From Skermanella mucosa (lineage in GTDB: Bacteria > Pseudomonadota > Alphaproteobacteria > Azospirillales > Azospirillaceae): a stretch of DNA of 64,000 bases. Position numbers and translations under genes: made by a program. This document shows, one piece after another, positions 46,722 through 55,029 of this stretch (positions are counted from its first letter, which is position 1; every line of letters starts with the position of its first letter). The stretch lies in contig NZ_CP086106.1 in the NCBI RefSeq assembly GCF_016765655.2, forward strand, positions 1,176,501-1,240,500. Reading direction: 5' to 3'. Below the pieces are notes generated by a model. That model did no database searches and was not told the DNA's origin. It saw only the letters and a program-made list of their open reading frames with translations.

Positions 46722-48686
46722 GTGCCGCTGGTCAATCGACTGTCCATATCCACCAAGATCGCCCTCCTGTGCATCCTCGCGATCGGGGCGATCGGCATCG
46801 TCAACCTGGTGGCGCTCCGCGCCGTGCTCCTGGCGGAGGGCGAGCGGCTGGGGTTCGCGCGGCAGGAAGCCAACATGCGCGTCGCCTGGGAAATGCTTCG
46901 GCACCTGGGCGCCCCGCGGCTCGACGACAAGGGCAAGCTGACCGCGGGCGAGACGCCGCTGGAAGGCAACATGGACCTGGTGGACCGCATCGGTTCGCTG
47001 ACCGGCGGGGCGGTGACGCTGTTCTCCGACAGCCGCCGGGTGGCGACCTCCGTCCGCGATTCGACCGGACGCCGGGCGGTCGGGTCGGGGCTGGTCGATC
47101 CCGCCGTGATCGATACCGTGCTGAAGCGCGGGCAGCCCTTCCGGGGCGAGGTCGCGGTGCTGGGGGAGCCCTATCTCGCCGCCTATGATCCGATCGCCGA
47201 TCCCCAGGGCAAGGTGATCGGCGCGCTGTTCGTCGGCGAGCCGCGGGCCTCCTTCATGACCATGGTGGACGCCATGGTCCGCGTCGTCGGATTGCTGGGC
47301 GGGGTCGCCGCCTTGGTGGTGGCCGCCGCGTCGTTCCTCGCGATGCGCGGGCTGCTGGGGCCGCTGACCCGCCTGCGCGCGGTCATGGGGCGGTTCGCCG
47401 CCGACCAGCTGGACGAGGAGGTTCCCTGTCTCGACCGGGCCGACGAGGTCGGCGCCATGGCCGCGTCGGTCCAGGTCTTCCGCGACCACGCGCTCAAGGT
47501 CCGCGCCATGCGGGTGGAAGAGGAACGGCTGGAGGAATTCCACCGCGACGAGGTGCGGGCCGCCATCCGCGGCATGGCCGACAAGGTGGACGGTCAGACC
47601 CGCAAGGCGATCGAGACCGTGACCGGCCAGACCGACGGCATGCGCGACGCCACGGCCGGCCTGCATGCCGCCGCGCGCAGCATGGACCGGAACGCCCGCG
47701 AGATGTCCGACACCACGGCCCAGGCGCTGGAGGCGGTGGAGACCGCCGCCTCGGCGGCGGGGCGGCTGTCCGACTCGGTGGACCGGATCAACGCCCGGGT
47801 GAAGGAGGCCACCGCCGCCGCCGGGCTCGCGGTCGCCAGCGCCCGCGACGCCGCCGGCGTCATCCGCACGCTGGATGAGGTCGCGGCCGAGATCGGCGGG
47901 ATCGTCGGCCTGATCCGCAATGTCGCCTCGCAGACCAACCTGCTGGCGCTGAACGCCACCATCGAGGCGTCGCGCGCCGGGGAGGCGGGCAAGGGCTTCG
48001 CCGTCGTCGCGGCGGAGGTCAAGGCGCTGTCGCGCGAGACCGAGAGCTCGACCGACCGGATCGGCGACCTGATCACCCGCATCCAGGCGGCGGCCGGGGA
48101 CGCCGGCGCCGCCGTCGGCCGGGTCGGCGACGCCATCGCGGCGGTGGACGGCATAGCGGGCCGGATCGGCACCGCGATGGAGGAGCAGTCCCTGGCCATC
48201 GCCGAGATCGCCGGCAATGTCGAGGCGACCGCCCGGGCGACCCGCGACGTCTCGGTCCATGTGGACGCCCTGTCCGGCGACGTGAGGCGCACCGACGACC
48301 TGGCGGAAAGCAGCAAGCTGGCGGCCTCGGCCCTGAGCGACGGGATCGGGGCGCTGGCGGAGGCGCTGACCCAGATCGTCCGCACCTCGACCGAGGAGGC
48401 CAACCGCCGCGCCCACACCCGCCACCCCTGCCACGTCACGACGGAGGTCGCCGGCCCGTTCGGCGCCGGAGAGGCCGAACTGCTCGACGTGTCGCGCGGC
48501 GGCGCCCTGATCAGCAGCGGCATCAAGTTCAAGGCGGGCGACCGGCTGAAGCTGCGCATCCCCGACCGGGACCAGCCCCAGCACGCCCACGTGGTCGGGG
48601 TCACCCGCCACGGCATCCACCTCCAGTTCGACCCGCCGCCGCTGGGCGAGGGGGAGGTGGCGAGGGTGGCGGGAGCCTCGTGCTGA
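46722..48686 (+). CDS. Chemoreceptor (MCP) with C-terminal PilZ domain
   Basis: 654 residues from GTG 46722 (TTG 46698 is the alternative; no ATG fits). Membrane helices at about 12-34 and 186-206 enclose a single-cache-like periplasmic domain ([20 protein letters not shown]). HAMP follows to about 262, and the signalling hairpin includes [19 protein letters not shown] and [17 protein letters not shown] PilZ domain from about residue 560 has RAHTR (Arg563-Arg567) and DVSRGG (Asp589, Ser591, Gly594), the c-di-GMP-binding motifs. Azospirillum Tlp1 has the same layout and links c-di-GMP to energy taxis. No che operon is adjacent. Confidence 0.92.
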   Translation: MPLVNRLSISTKIALLCILAIGAIGIVNLVALRAVLLAEGERLGFARQEANMRVAWEMLRHLGAPRLDDKGKLTAGETPLEGNMDLVDRIGSLTGGAVTLFSDSRRVATSVRDSTGRRAVGSGLVDPAVIDTVLKRGQPFRGEVAVLGEPYLAAYDPIADPQGKVIGALFVGEPRASFMTMVDAMVRVVGLLGGVAALVVAAASFLAMRGLLGPLTRLRAVMGRFAADQLDEEVPCLDRADEVGAMAASVQVFRDHALKVRAMRVEEERLEEFHRDEVRAAIRGMADKVDGQTRKAIETVTGQTDGMRDATAGLHAAARSMDRNAREMSDTTAQALEAVETAASAAGRLSDSVDRINARVKEATAAAGLAVASARDAAGVIRTLDEVAAEIGGIVGLIRNVASQTNLLALNATIEASRAGEAGKGFAVVAAEVKALSRETESSTDRIGDLITRIQAAAGDAGAAVGRVGDAIAAVDGIAGRIGTAMEEQSLAIAEIAGNVEATARATRDVSVHVDALSGDVRRTDDLAESSKLAASALSDGIGALAEALTQIVRTSTEEANRRAHTRHPCHVTTEVAGPFGAGEAELLDVSRGGALISSGIKFKAGDRLKLRIPDRDQPQHAHVVGVTRHGIHLQFDPPPLGEGEVARVAGASC

Positions 48687-48696
48687 GCGTTCGGCC

Positions 48697-48996
48697 TCAG
48701 GCCGGGATGGTGAAGGTCTGGATCCAGGAGACGCCGGGCTGCGCGTCGTCCTTCTGGTAGGAGAACGGCTGCGTGATGTCGCCGATCGTCAGGGCGCCCC
48801 GGTAGTTGGCCGCGGCGCTCCAGTTGACCCCGACCAGGATCAGGACGTTGAGGCCGGACGTCAGGTAGGGATCCAGGTCGGTGACGTCGTCGAACGTGGC
48901 GTCCTCCTCCTGCTCCCGGGCATAGACGACCAGTCCGTTCAGGAACACGACGATCTCGTTGTCCGCGTTGGTCACCCTCAGGGATACTCTTGCCAT
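48697..48996 (-). CDS. Small beta-rich protein, unknown function (99 aa)
   Basis: 99 residues from ATG 48996 with AGGAG 6 bases before it. The sequence alternates short strands (RVSLRVTNADNEIVVFLNGL, then LNVLILVGVNWSAAANYRGA) in a pattern like a small beta-sandwich. It has no signal peptide, Cys or membrane helix. The core 'NGLVVY...GLNVLILVG' resembles carbohydrate- or jelly-roll-type folds, but I cannot assign a family. It lies convergent with the PilZ-chemoreceptor, 10 bases from its stop. Confidence 0.6.
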   Translation of the reverse strand: MARVSLRVTNADNEIVVFLNGLVVYAREQEEDATFDDVTDLDPYLTSGLNVLILVGVNWSAAANYRGALTIGDITQPFSYQKDDAQPGVSWIQTFTIPA

Positions 48997-49325
48997 CTTG
49001 TACTCCTGCCGAACGATGTGGGGTTTGCGTGGAATGTGCAGCGCTGAGGAATTCGAGGCGGCGACGGCCCGGACTCCATGGGTCGCCGGAACATAGGGAA
49101 AGAAGTTTCCGCTATGCTTGGTGCATCATAATTACCCTGTTTGGAGAATGGTATATTATTGTACGTCTGTAATATAGCGATGAACATACCCTTGTATGCT
49201 GAAGAATTGGCGGATCTTTCGTCTGTCCGCTCGAAGGCCGGTCCCCTGCGGCGCCGCCCCGCCGGCCGTCCGATGCGCGCCCCCGCGCACTAGCCTTTCG
49301 CCCGTCGGAGCACCACTTTCCGTGC
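48997..49325. other. Divergent intergenic region with AT-rich inverted repeat
   Basis: About 330 bases between the 99-aa gene (minus) and the ABC1 gene (plus). At 49125-49195 it turns AT-rich, unlike its surroundings. It contains a 7-bp inverted repeat TATATTA...TAATATA (49152-49158 and 49170-49176, 11-base spacer), which could be a promoter core or a regulator site. Short frames here have no support. Confidence 0.4.
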
Positions 49326-50675
49326 ATGGCAAACGGCACTGAACAGAACTCGTTCGGCGGGCGCATCGCCCGCTATGCACGGGTCTCCACGGCGATGGGC
49401 GGGCTGGCGGCGCGGCTCGCCGGACAGCGCTATCTCGGCATCAAGCTCGAACGCGGCGAGCACGCGAAGGAACTGAGGGACGCGCTGGGCGGGCTGAAAG
49501 GGCCGCTGATGAAGGTGGCGCAGATCCTGTCCAGCATTCCCGACGCCCTGCCGCAGGAATATGTCCAGGAGCTCTCGCAGCTCCAGGCCGACGCGCCCAG
49601 CATGGGCTGGCCCTTCGTCAAGCGGCGGATGGCCGCGGAACTAGGTCCCGACTGGCAGAAGCGGTTCGCCAAGTTCGAGCACGAGGCCGCGTCCGCCGCG
49701 TCGCTCGGGCAGGTCCACAAGGCGGTCGGGCTGGACGGCAGGCAGCTCGCCTGCAAGCTCCAGTACCCCGACATGATGTCCGCGGTCGAGGCCGACCTCG
49801 GGCAGCTCGGACTGATTTTCTCGATCTACGAGCGCTACGACAAGACCATCTCCACCCGGCAGATCCACGCCGAGATCTCGGCACGCCTGCGCGAGGAGCT
49901 GGACTACGCGCTGGAGGCCCGGCACACGGCGCTGTACCGGGACATCCTGGAGCCGGTCGGCACCGTCCAGGTGCCGGAAGTGGTTCCGGAGCTGTCCACC
50001 AAGCGGCTGCTGACCATGGGCTGGCTCGAGGGCCGCAAGATCCTGGACTTCGTCAAGGACCATCCGGAACGCCGCAACGACCTGGCGCTCAACATGTTCC
50101 GGGCCTGGTACACGCCGTTCTACACCTGCGGCACGATCCATGGCGACCCGCACCTGGGCAACTACACCGTCCGGCCCGACGCCTCGATCAACCTGCTCGA
50201 TTTCGGCTGCATCCGCATCTTCAAGCCCAGCTTCGTCAAGGGCGTCATCGACCTGTACCATGCCCTCCAGACCGACGACCGCGACCTGGCGGCCGAGGCC
50301 TACCGGGTCTGGGGCTTCAACAGGATCGACAACCAGCTGATCGATATCCTCAATGTCTGGGCCCGCTTCGTCTATGCCCCGATCATGGACGACCGGACCC
50401 GCAGGATCGACGAGACCAACAGCGCCATGTACGGGCGCGAGGCGGCGGAGAAGGTCCACCGGGCGCTGCACGAGGTCGGCGGGCTGGAGATCCCCCGGGA
50501 GTTCGTCTTCATGGACCGGGCGGCCATCGGGCTGGGGTCGGTGTTCCTGCACCTGCAGGCCGAAGTGAACTGGTACCAGCTCTTCCATGATCTGATCGGC
50601 GACTTCGACGTGAACGCGCTGGAGACGCGCCAGACCGGGCTGCTCAATCGCCATGGGGTGCCGCTGCCGACCTGA
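49326..50675 (+). CDS. ABC1/UbiB family atypical kinase (AarF/ADCK type)
   Basis: 449 residues. A KxGQ-like helix (LKGPLMKVAQILSSIPDALP) is followed by an Ala-rich nucleotide loop AAASAASLGQVH, the catalytic-lysine strand QLACKLQYPDM, the catalytic loop GTIHGDPHLGNY and the metal site LLDFGCIRIF. These are the hallmarks of the ABC1 family, which supports ubiquinone synthesis and membrane lipid homeostasis. The Ala-rich loop in place of a Gly-rich loop is typical. No C-terminal membrane helix is obvious, unlike UbiB proper, so it is a paralogue rather than ubiB itself. Confidence 0.9.
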   Translation: MANGTEQNSFGGRIARYARVSTAMGGLAARLAGQRYLGIKLERGEHAKELRDALGGLKGPLMKVAQILSSIPDALPQEYVQELSQLQADAPSMGWPFVKRRMAAELGPDWQKRFAKFEHEAASAASLGQVHKAVGLDGRQLACKLQYPDMMSAVEADLGQLGLIFSIYERYDKTISTRQIHAEISARLREELDYALEARHTALYRDILEPVGTVQVPEVVPELSTKRLLTMGWLEGRKILDFVKDHPERRNDLALNMFRAWYTPFYTCGTIHGDPHLGNYTVRPDASINLLDFGCIRIFKPSFVKGVIDLYHALQTDDRDLAAEAYRVWGFNRIDNQLIDILNVWARFVYAPIMDDRTRRIDETNSAMYGREAAEKVHRALHEVGGLEIPREFVFMDRAAIGLGSVFLHLQAEVNWYQLFHDLIGDFDVNALETRQTGLLNRHGVPLPT

Positions 50676-50812
50676 CCTCCGGCGCGTGTTCCCGGCGCGT
50701 GTTGTCGATTTTCCGTGAGAAATTACGGAACCAACCCGTCAAAACCTTTGTTGAGGGGGCCAAAGGTTGCCGAACGGCGATCGGATCGCCCCCAAGACGA
50801 GGATCAATCCCC

Positions 50813-51598
50813 ATGAACAAACTGTATTACGGTGCAGCCGTGCTGGCCCTGGCCATTGGCGTCTCCGGTCAAGCCCTGGCGCAGCAGGACACCGGCCTGA
50901 AGACCGGCCAGACCGACGGCTCCCAGACGGGCCGCGCGGCTGCCGGGGCGCAGAGCTCGGGCACCGGCGATGCCACCTTCCCGACCGGCACGACCAACCT
51001 CCAGGTTCCCTCCTCCTGCGGTCCCACCGACGTGGCCGCCGTCCGCTCCGATCTGGAAAGCGTCCAGAACGACCTGATCCGCGAGCGCATCGGCGTGCAG
51101 CTCCAGACCGCGGAGAACCAGGCGCAGGACGGCAACCGCGCCCGTTGCGCCCAGATCCTGGCGGATGCACGCAATTCGATCGTCAAGGCCGGCGGCCAGG
51201 TCAACGACATGAGTGCCGCGGCCGGCGGCGGCGTGGTCCCGCCGGCGGGCGCCCAGGGCGCCGGCAGCGGCGGTGTGGCGGGCGGCGGTCCCGTCGCGGG
51301 TTCGACCGAGACCCGCCCGATGGGTACCGGCATGAGCCGCGACGCCAACGGCAGCCTGGCGGCGGGCACCGCCAGCGGCCAGCCGATCCCGCAGCGCTAC
51401 ACGATCAACGACTGCCAGCCGACCACCTGGGCGTCGCTGGAGGACCGGGCCAGCCAGGTTCCCGAAAGCCGCCAGGGCGAGGTGCAGCAGCTGCTGATCC
51501 AGATCGAGCAGGAATACAACGCCGACAACAAGGGCTCGTGCGCGCAGTTCATGAACCAGCTCGCGTCGATCCTGCCGGGCGGTTCCCAGGCCCGGTAA
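50813..51598 (+). CDS. Periplasmic protein with Gly-rich linker, unknown function
   Basis: 261 residues from ATG 50813; the frame extends upstream without a better start. A signal peptide MNKLYYGAAVLALAIGVSGQ ends at ALAQQ. The mature part has two related segments, each with a Cys pair and a helix (SSCGPTDVAAVRSDLESVQN...RARCAQILADARNSI; NDCQPTTWASLEDRASQVPE...GSCAQFMNQLASIL), joined by a Gly/Ala-rich linker of about 70 residues. The internal duplication suggests two disulfide-stabilised helical modules. No known family recognised. It has its own terminator. Confidence 0.7.
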   Translation: MNKLYYGAAVLALAIGVSGQALAQQDTGLKTGQTDGSQTGRAAAGAQSSGTGDATFPTGTTNLQVPSSCGPTDVAAVRSDLESVQNDLIRERIGVQLQTAENQAQDGNRARCAQILADARNSIVKAGGQVNDMSAAAGGGVVPPAGAQGAGSGGVAGGGPVAGSTETRPMGTGMSRDANGSLAAGTASGQPIPQRYTINDCQPTTWASLEDRASQVPESRQGEVQQLLIQIEQEYNADNKGSCAQFMNQLASILPGGSQAR

Positions 51599-51635
51599 CG
51601 ACCGCGGGCTTTATCACGTCCGAAACCGCCGAGGA

Positions 51636-51670
51636 GGGCGGCCGATCCGAAAGGGTCGGCCGCCCTTTTT
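51636..51670 (+). terminator. Rho-independent terminator
   Basis: Perfect 10-bp stem GGGCGGCCGA / TCGGCCGCCC (51636-51645 and 51656-51665) with loop TCCGAAAGGG, then TTTTT. It lies 38 bases after the periplasmic protein gene. Confidence 0.92.
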
Positions 51671-51856
51671 CGTGCCGCATGCGACCATTGTCCACTGTGC
51701 ATGGCGCGGTGCCGAAGGTTTAGTGGACATAATTCAATTGGAAAGGTTAGTGGCTAGAGCGCTTCACAAACTTTCCAGAATGCGGCATTTTGCCGTCGCA
51801 TCAACCGTCCGCCATAATTCTCGGCAAAAAAATCAGCGCCAAGGGAACCAGCCAGG

Positions 51857-53020
51857 ATGAAAGTCGCCATACCGAAGGAGCGGCGCGCCCATGAGCGCCG
51901 CGTCGCGGCCTCGCCGGATACCATCAAGAAATTCAAGCAGCTCGGGCTGGACGTCGTTGTCGAAACCGGCGCCGGTGAGCACGCCTCGATTCCCGACCAG
52001 GTCTTCGTCGACGCGGGTGCCACCATCGCGCCGGACGAGGCGGCGGCCCTCGGCGACGCGGACATCGTGCTCAAGGTCCAGCGTCCCCTGACCGAGGCCG
52101 AGGGCGGCCCGGACGAGGTGGCGCTGATGAAGCCCGGCGCCATGCTTGTCGCCATCCTCCAACCCTACCAGGCGCGCGACCAGATCCAGGCCTACGCGGA
52201 CGCCAAGGTCAACGCCTTCGCGATGGAGCTGATGCCCCGCATCACCCGCGCCCAGTCGATGGACGTGCTGTCCAGCCAGGCGAACCTGGCGGGATACCGC
52301 GCGGTGGTCGACGCCGCCTCGGAGTTCGGCCGCGCCTTCCCGATGATGATGACCGCGGCCGGCACCGTGCCGCCTGCGCGCTGCATGATCATGGGCGTCG
52401 GCGTCGCCGGCCTCCAGGCGATCGCGACGGCCCGCCGGCTCGGCGGCGTCGTCTCCGCGACCGACGTGCGCCCGGCGACCAAGGAGCAGGTGCAGTCGCT
52501 CGGCGCCACCTTCGTCGCGGTCGAGGACGAGGAGTTCAAGGAGGCCCAGACGGCCGGCGGCTACGCCAAGGAGATGAGCAAGGAGTACCAGGAGAAGCAG
52601 CGGGCCCTGATCGCCGAGACGATCAAGAAGCAGGACATCGTCATCACCACGGCGCTGATCCCCGGCCGCAAGGCTCCGATCCTGGTGACCGAGGCGATGG
52701 TCCGCTCCATGAAGCCGGGTTCCGTGCTGGTCGACCTGGCGGTGGAGCAGGGCGGCAACGTCGAGGGCTCGAAGCCGGGCGAGGTCGTGGATGTCGGCGG
52801 CGTCAAGATCGTCGGCCACATCAACGTGCCCAGCCGCAACGCGGTCGACGCCTCGATGCTCTATTCCAAGAACCTGCTGAACTTCCTGACCCCGCTGATC
52901 GACAAGGAAAAGGGCCTGACGATCAACTGGGACGACGAGATCATCAAGGGCACCGCGCTGACCCGCGACGGCGCCGTGGTGCATCCCAATTTCGCCGCCG
53001 AAGCCGCGGCCAAGAGCTGA
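51857..53020 (+). CDS. pntAA: NAD(P)+ transhydrogenase alpha subunit, part 1 (PntAA)
   Basis: 387 residues. It begins [20 protein letters not shown], the alanine dehydrogenase/transhydrogenase N-terminal domain. It has the NAD-binding [20 protein letters not shown] and the mobile loop [19 protein letters not shown]. This is the soluble NAD(H)-binding domain I. With PntAB and PntB it uses the proton gradient to make NADPH from NADH. The alpha subunit is split in two genes, as in Rhodospirillum rubrum. It is first in the operon, 14 bases before pntAB. Confidence 0.97.
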   Translation: MKVAIPKERRAHERRVAASPDTIKKFKQLGLDVVVETGAGEHASIPDQVFVDAGATIAPDEAAALGDADIVLKVQRPLTEAEGGPDEVALMKPGAMLVAILQPYQARDQIQAYADAKVNAFAMELMPRITRAQSMDVLSSQANLAGYRAVVDAASEFGRAFPMMMTAAGTVPPARCMIMGVGVAGLQAIATARRLGGVVSATDVRPATKEQVQSLGATFVAVEDEEFKEAQTAGGYAKEMSKEYQEKQRALIAETIKKQDIVITTALIPGRKAPILVTEAMVRSMKPGSVLVDLAVEQGGNVEGSKPGEVVDVGGVKIVGHINVPSRNAVDASMLYSKNLLNFLTPLIDKEKGLTINWDDEIIKGTALTRDGAVVHPNFAAEAAAKS

Positions 53021-53034
53021 GGGGAACACAGCCG

Positions 53035-53463
53035 ATGACAAGCCAGGAACTGGCCCAGCAGGTCACCAACCTGCAGCAGGCACTGCGATCACTCACCATC
53101 GAAGCCGACCGGCTCGCCGCCGAGACGTCCCGCCTGGCGGCCGGCGCCGTCGAGCAGGCTCCGGCGGACCACAGCTTCTTCATCACCGGCCTGACGGTCT
53201 TCGCGCTGGCGTGCTTCGTGGGCTACTACGTGGTCTGGCGGGTGACGCCGGCGCTGCACTCGCCGCTGATGAGCGTCACCAACGCGGTATCCTCCGTGAT
53301 CATCGTCGGCGCGCTGATCGCGACCGGCAGCACGGCCGGCTTCACCTTCTCCACGATGCTTGGCTTCCTCGCCGTCATCCTGGCCTCGGTCAACATCTTC
53401 GGCGGCTTCATTGTCACCCAGCGCATGCTGGCGATGTACAAGAAGAAGCAGAAGAAGGCATAA
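53035..53463 (+). CDS. pntAB: Transhydrogenase alpha subunit, membrane part (PntAB)
   Basis: 142 residues. A polar N-terminal helix (about 1-40) is followed by four hydrophobic segments ([54 protein letters not shown]). It ends [13 protein letters not shown], typical of PntAB. It is part of the proton channel of the membrane domain II. GGGAACAC precedes the ATG. It lies 14 bases after pntAA and 18 bases before pntB. Confidence 0.95.
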   Translation: MTSQELAQQVTNLQQALRSLTIEADRLAAETSRLAAGAVEQAPADHSFFITGLTVFALACFVGYYVVWRVTPALHSPLMSVTNAVSSVIIVGALIATGSTAGFTFSTMLGFLAVILASVNIFGGFIVTQRMLAMYKKKQKKA

Positions 53464-53481
53464 AGGGAGCCCTGAACCAAC

Positions 53482-54882
53482 ATGGCCACATTAGCCCCGC
53501 TGGCATACCTCGTCGCCGCCATCTGCTTCATCATGGCGCTGCGCGGCCTCTCCAGCCCCGAGACCTCCCGCCAGGGCAATAATTTCGGCATCGTCGGCAT
53601 GGTGATCGCGATCGTCACCACGCTGATGCTGCCGGGGCTGATCTCCGGCCTGTCGATCACCCTGATCCTGGTCGGGCTGGCGATCGGCGGCACCGCCGGC
53701 ACCATCATCGCCCGCCGGATCGAGATGACGGCCCTGCCGCAGCTGGTCGCGGCCTTCCACAGCCTCGTCGGCCTCGCCGCCGTGTTCGTCGCGATCGCGG
53801 CGTTCTACGCGCCGGAGGCCTACGGCATCGGCACCTCGGGTGCCATCCGCACCGGCAGCCTGATCGAGATGGCACTGGGCGTCGCGATCGGCGCGATCAC
53901 CTTCACCGGCTCGCTGGTCGCCTTCGCCAAGCTCCAGGGCCTGGTCAGCGGCAAGCCGCTGGTCTTCAACATGCAGCACATGCTGAATGCCGGCATCGGC
54001 ATCGTGCTGGTGCTGTGCATCGTCTGGCTGTGCGTGACCAACTCCACCGTGGCGCTCTGGATCATCGTGCTGCTGGCGCTGGCGCTCGGCTTCCTGCTGA
54101 TCCTCCCCATCGGCGGCGCCGACATGCCGGTGGTGGTGTCGATGCTGAACAGCTACTCCGGCTGGGCTGCGGCCGGCATCGGCTTCACGCTGGAGAACAA
54201 CCTGCTGATCATCACCGGCGCGCTGGTCGGGTCTTCCGGCGCCATCCTGTCCTACATCATGTGCAAGGGCATGAACCGGTCGATCTTCAACGTCATCCTG
54301 GGCGGCTTCGGCGGCGACAGCGCGGCGGCTGCGGCCGGCGGCCCTGCCGGCGACCGGGCGGTCAAGGCGGGCTCGGCGGAGGACGCCGCCTTCATCATGA
54401 AGAACGCCTCCTCGGTCATCATCGTGCCGGGCTACGGCATGGCGGTGGCGCAGGCCCAGCACGCGCTCCGCGAGATGGGCGACATGCTGAAGCACGAGGG
54501 CGTCGAGGTCCGCTACGCGATCCATCCCGTCGCCGGCCGCATGCCCGGCCACATGAACGTGTTGCTGGCCGAGGCCAACGTGCCCTACGACGAGGTCTTC
54601 GAGCTGGAGGAGATCAACCGCGACTTCGGCCAGGCCGACGTGGCCTTCGTGATCGGTGCCAACGACGTGACCAACCCGGCCGCCAAGACCGACCCGACCT
54701 CGCCGATCTACGGCATGCCGATCCTGGACGTGGAGAAGGCAAAGACCGTTCTGTTCATCAAGCGGTCGATGGCCGCGGGGTACGCCGGCGTCGAGAACGA
54801 ACTCTTCTTCCGCCCCAACACCATGATGCTGTTCGGCGACGCCAAGAAAGTTACCGAAGAGGTCCTGAAGGCCCTGGACTAA
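53482..54882 (+). CDS. pntB: NAD(P)+ transhydrogenase beta subunit (PntB)
   Basis: 466 residues. Nine or so membrane helices (1-260) include VAAFHSLVGLAAVFVAIAAF and the conserved MLNSYSGWAAAGIGF. The C-terminal NADP(H)-binding domain III has VPGYGMAVAQAQHALREM, HPVAGRMPGHMNVLLAEANV and VIGANDVTNPAAKTD. It is the last gene of the pnt operon, followed 31 bases later by a strong terminator. Confidence 0.97.
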   Translation: MATLAPLAYLVAAICFIMALRGLSSPETSRQGNNFGIVGMVIAIVTTLMLPGLISGLSITLILVGLAIGGTAGTIIARRIEMTALPQLVAAFHSLVGLAAVFVAIAAFYAPEAYGIGTSGAIRTGSLIEMALGVAIGAITFTGSLVAFAKLQGLVSGKPLVFNMQHMLNAGIGIVLVLCIVWLCVTNSTVALWIIVLLALALGFLLILPIGGADMPVVVSMLNSYSGWAAAGIGFTLENNLLIITGALVGSSGAILSYIMCKGMNRSIFNVILGGFGGDSAAAAAGGPAGDRAVKAGSAEDAAFIMKNASSVIIVPGYGMAVAQAQHALREMGDMLKHEGVEVRYAIHPVAGRMPGHMNVLLAEANVPYDEVFELEEINRDFGQADVAFVIGANDVTNPAAKTDPTSPIYGMPILDVEKAKTVLFIKRSMAAGYAGVENELFFRPNTMMLFGDAKKVTEEVLKALD

Positions 54883-54913
54883 GCTGTCCGGCGTCTTCAA
54901 GGATAGATCAAAA

Positions 54914-54946
54914 GGCGGTGGCGCCGCGGGGCGCCACCGCCTTTTT
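54914..54946 (+). terminator. Rho-independent terminator of the pnt operon
   Basis: Perfect 12-bp stem GGCGGTGGCGCC / GGCGCCACCGCC (54914-54925 and 54930-54941) with a 4-base loop, followed by TTTTT. Confidence 0.95.
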
Positions 54947-55029
54947 CATGCCTGTCGTTCGACTTGCGCACCGGCTCGATCGGCGTGATATAGTTTTCTC
55001 CTGACGGCGGCCCGAGAGGGGAAAACACG

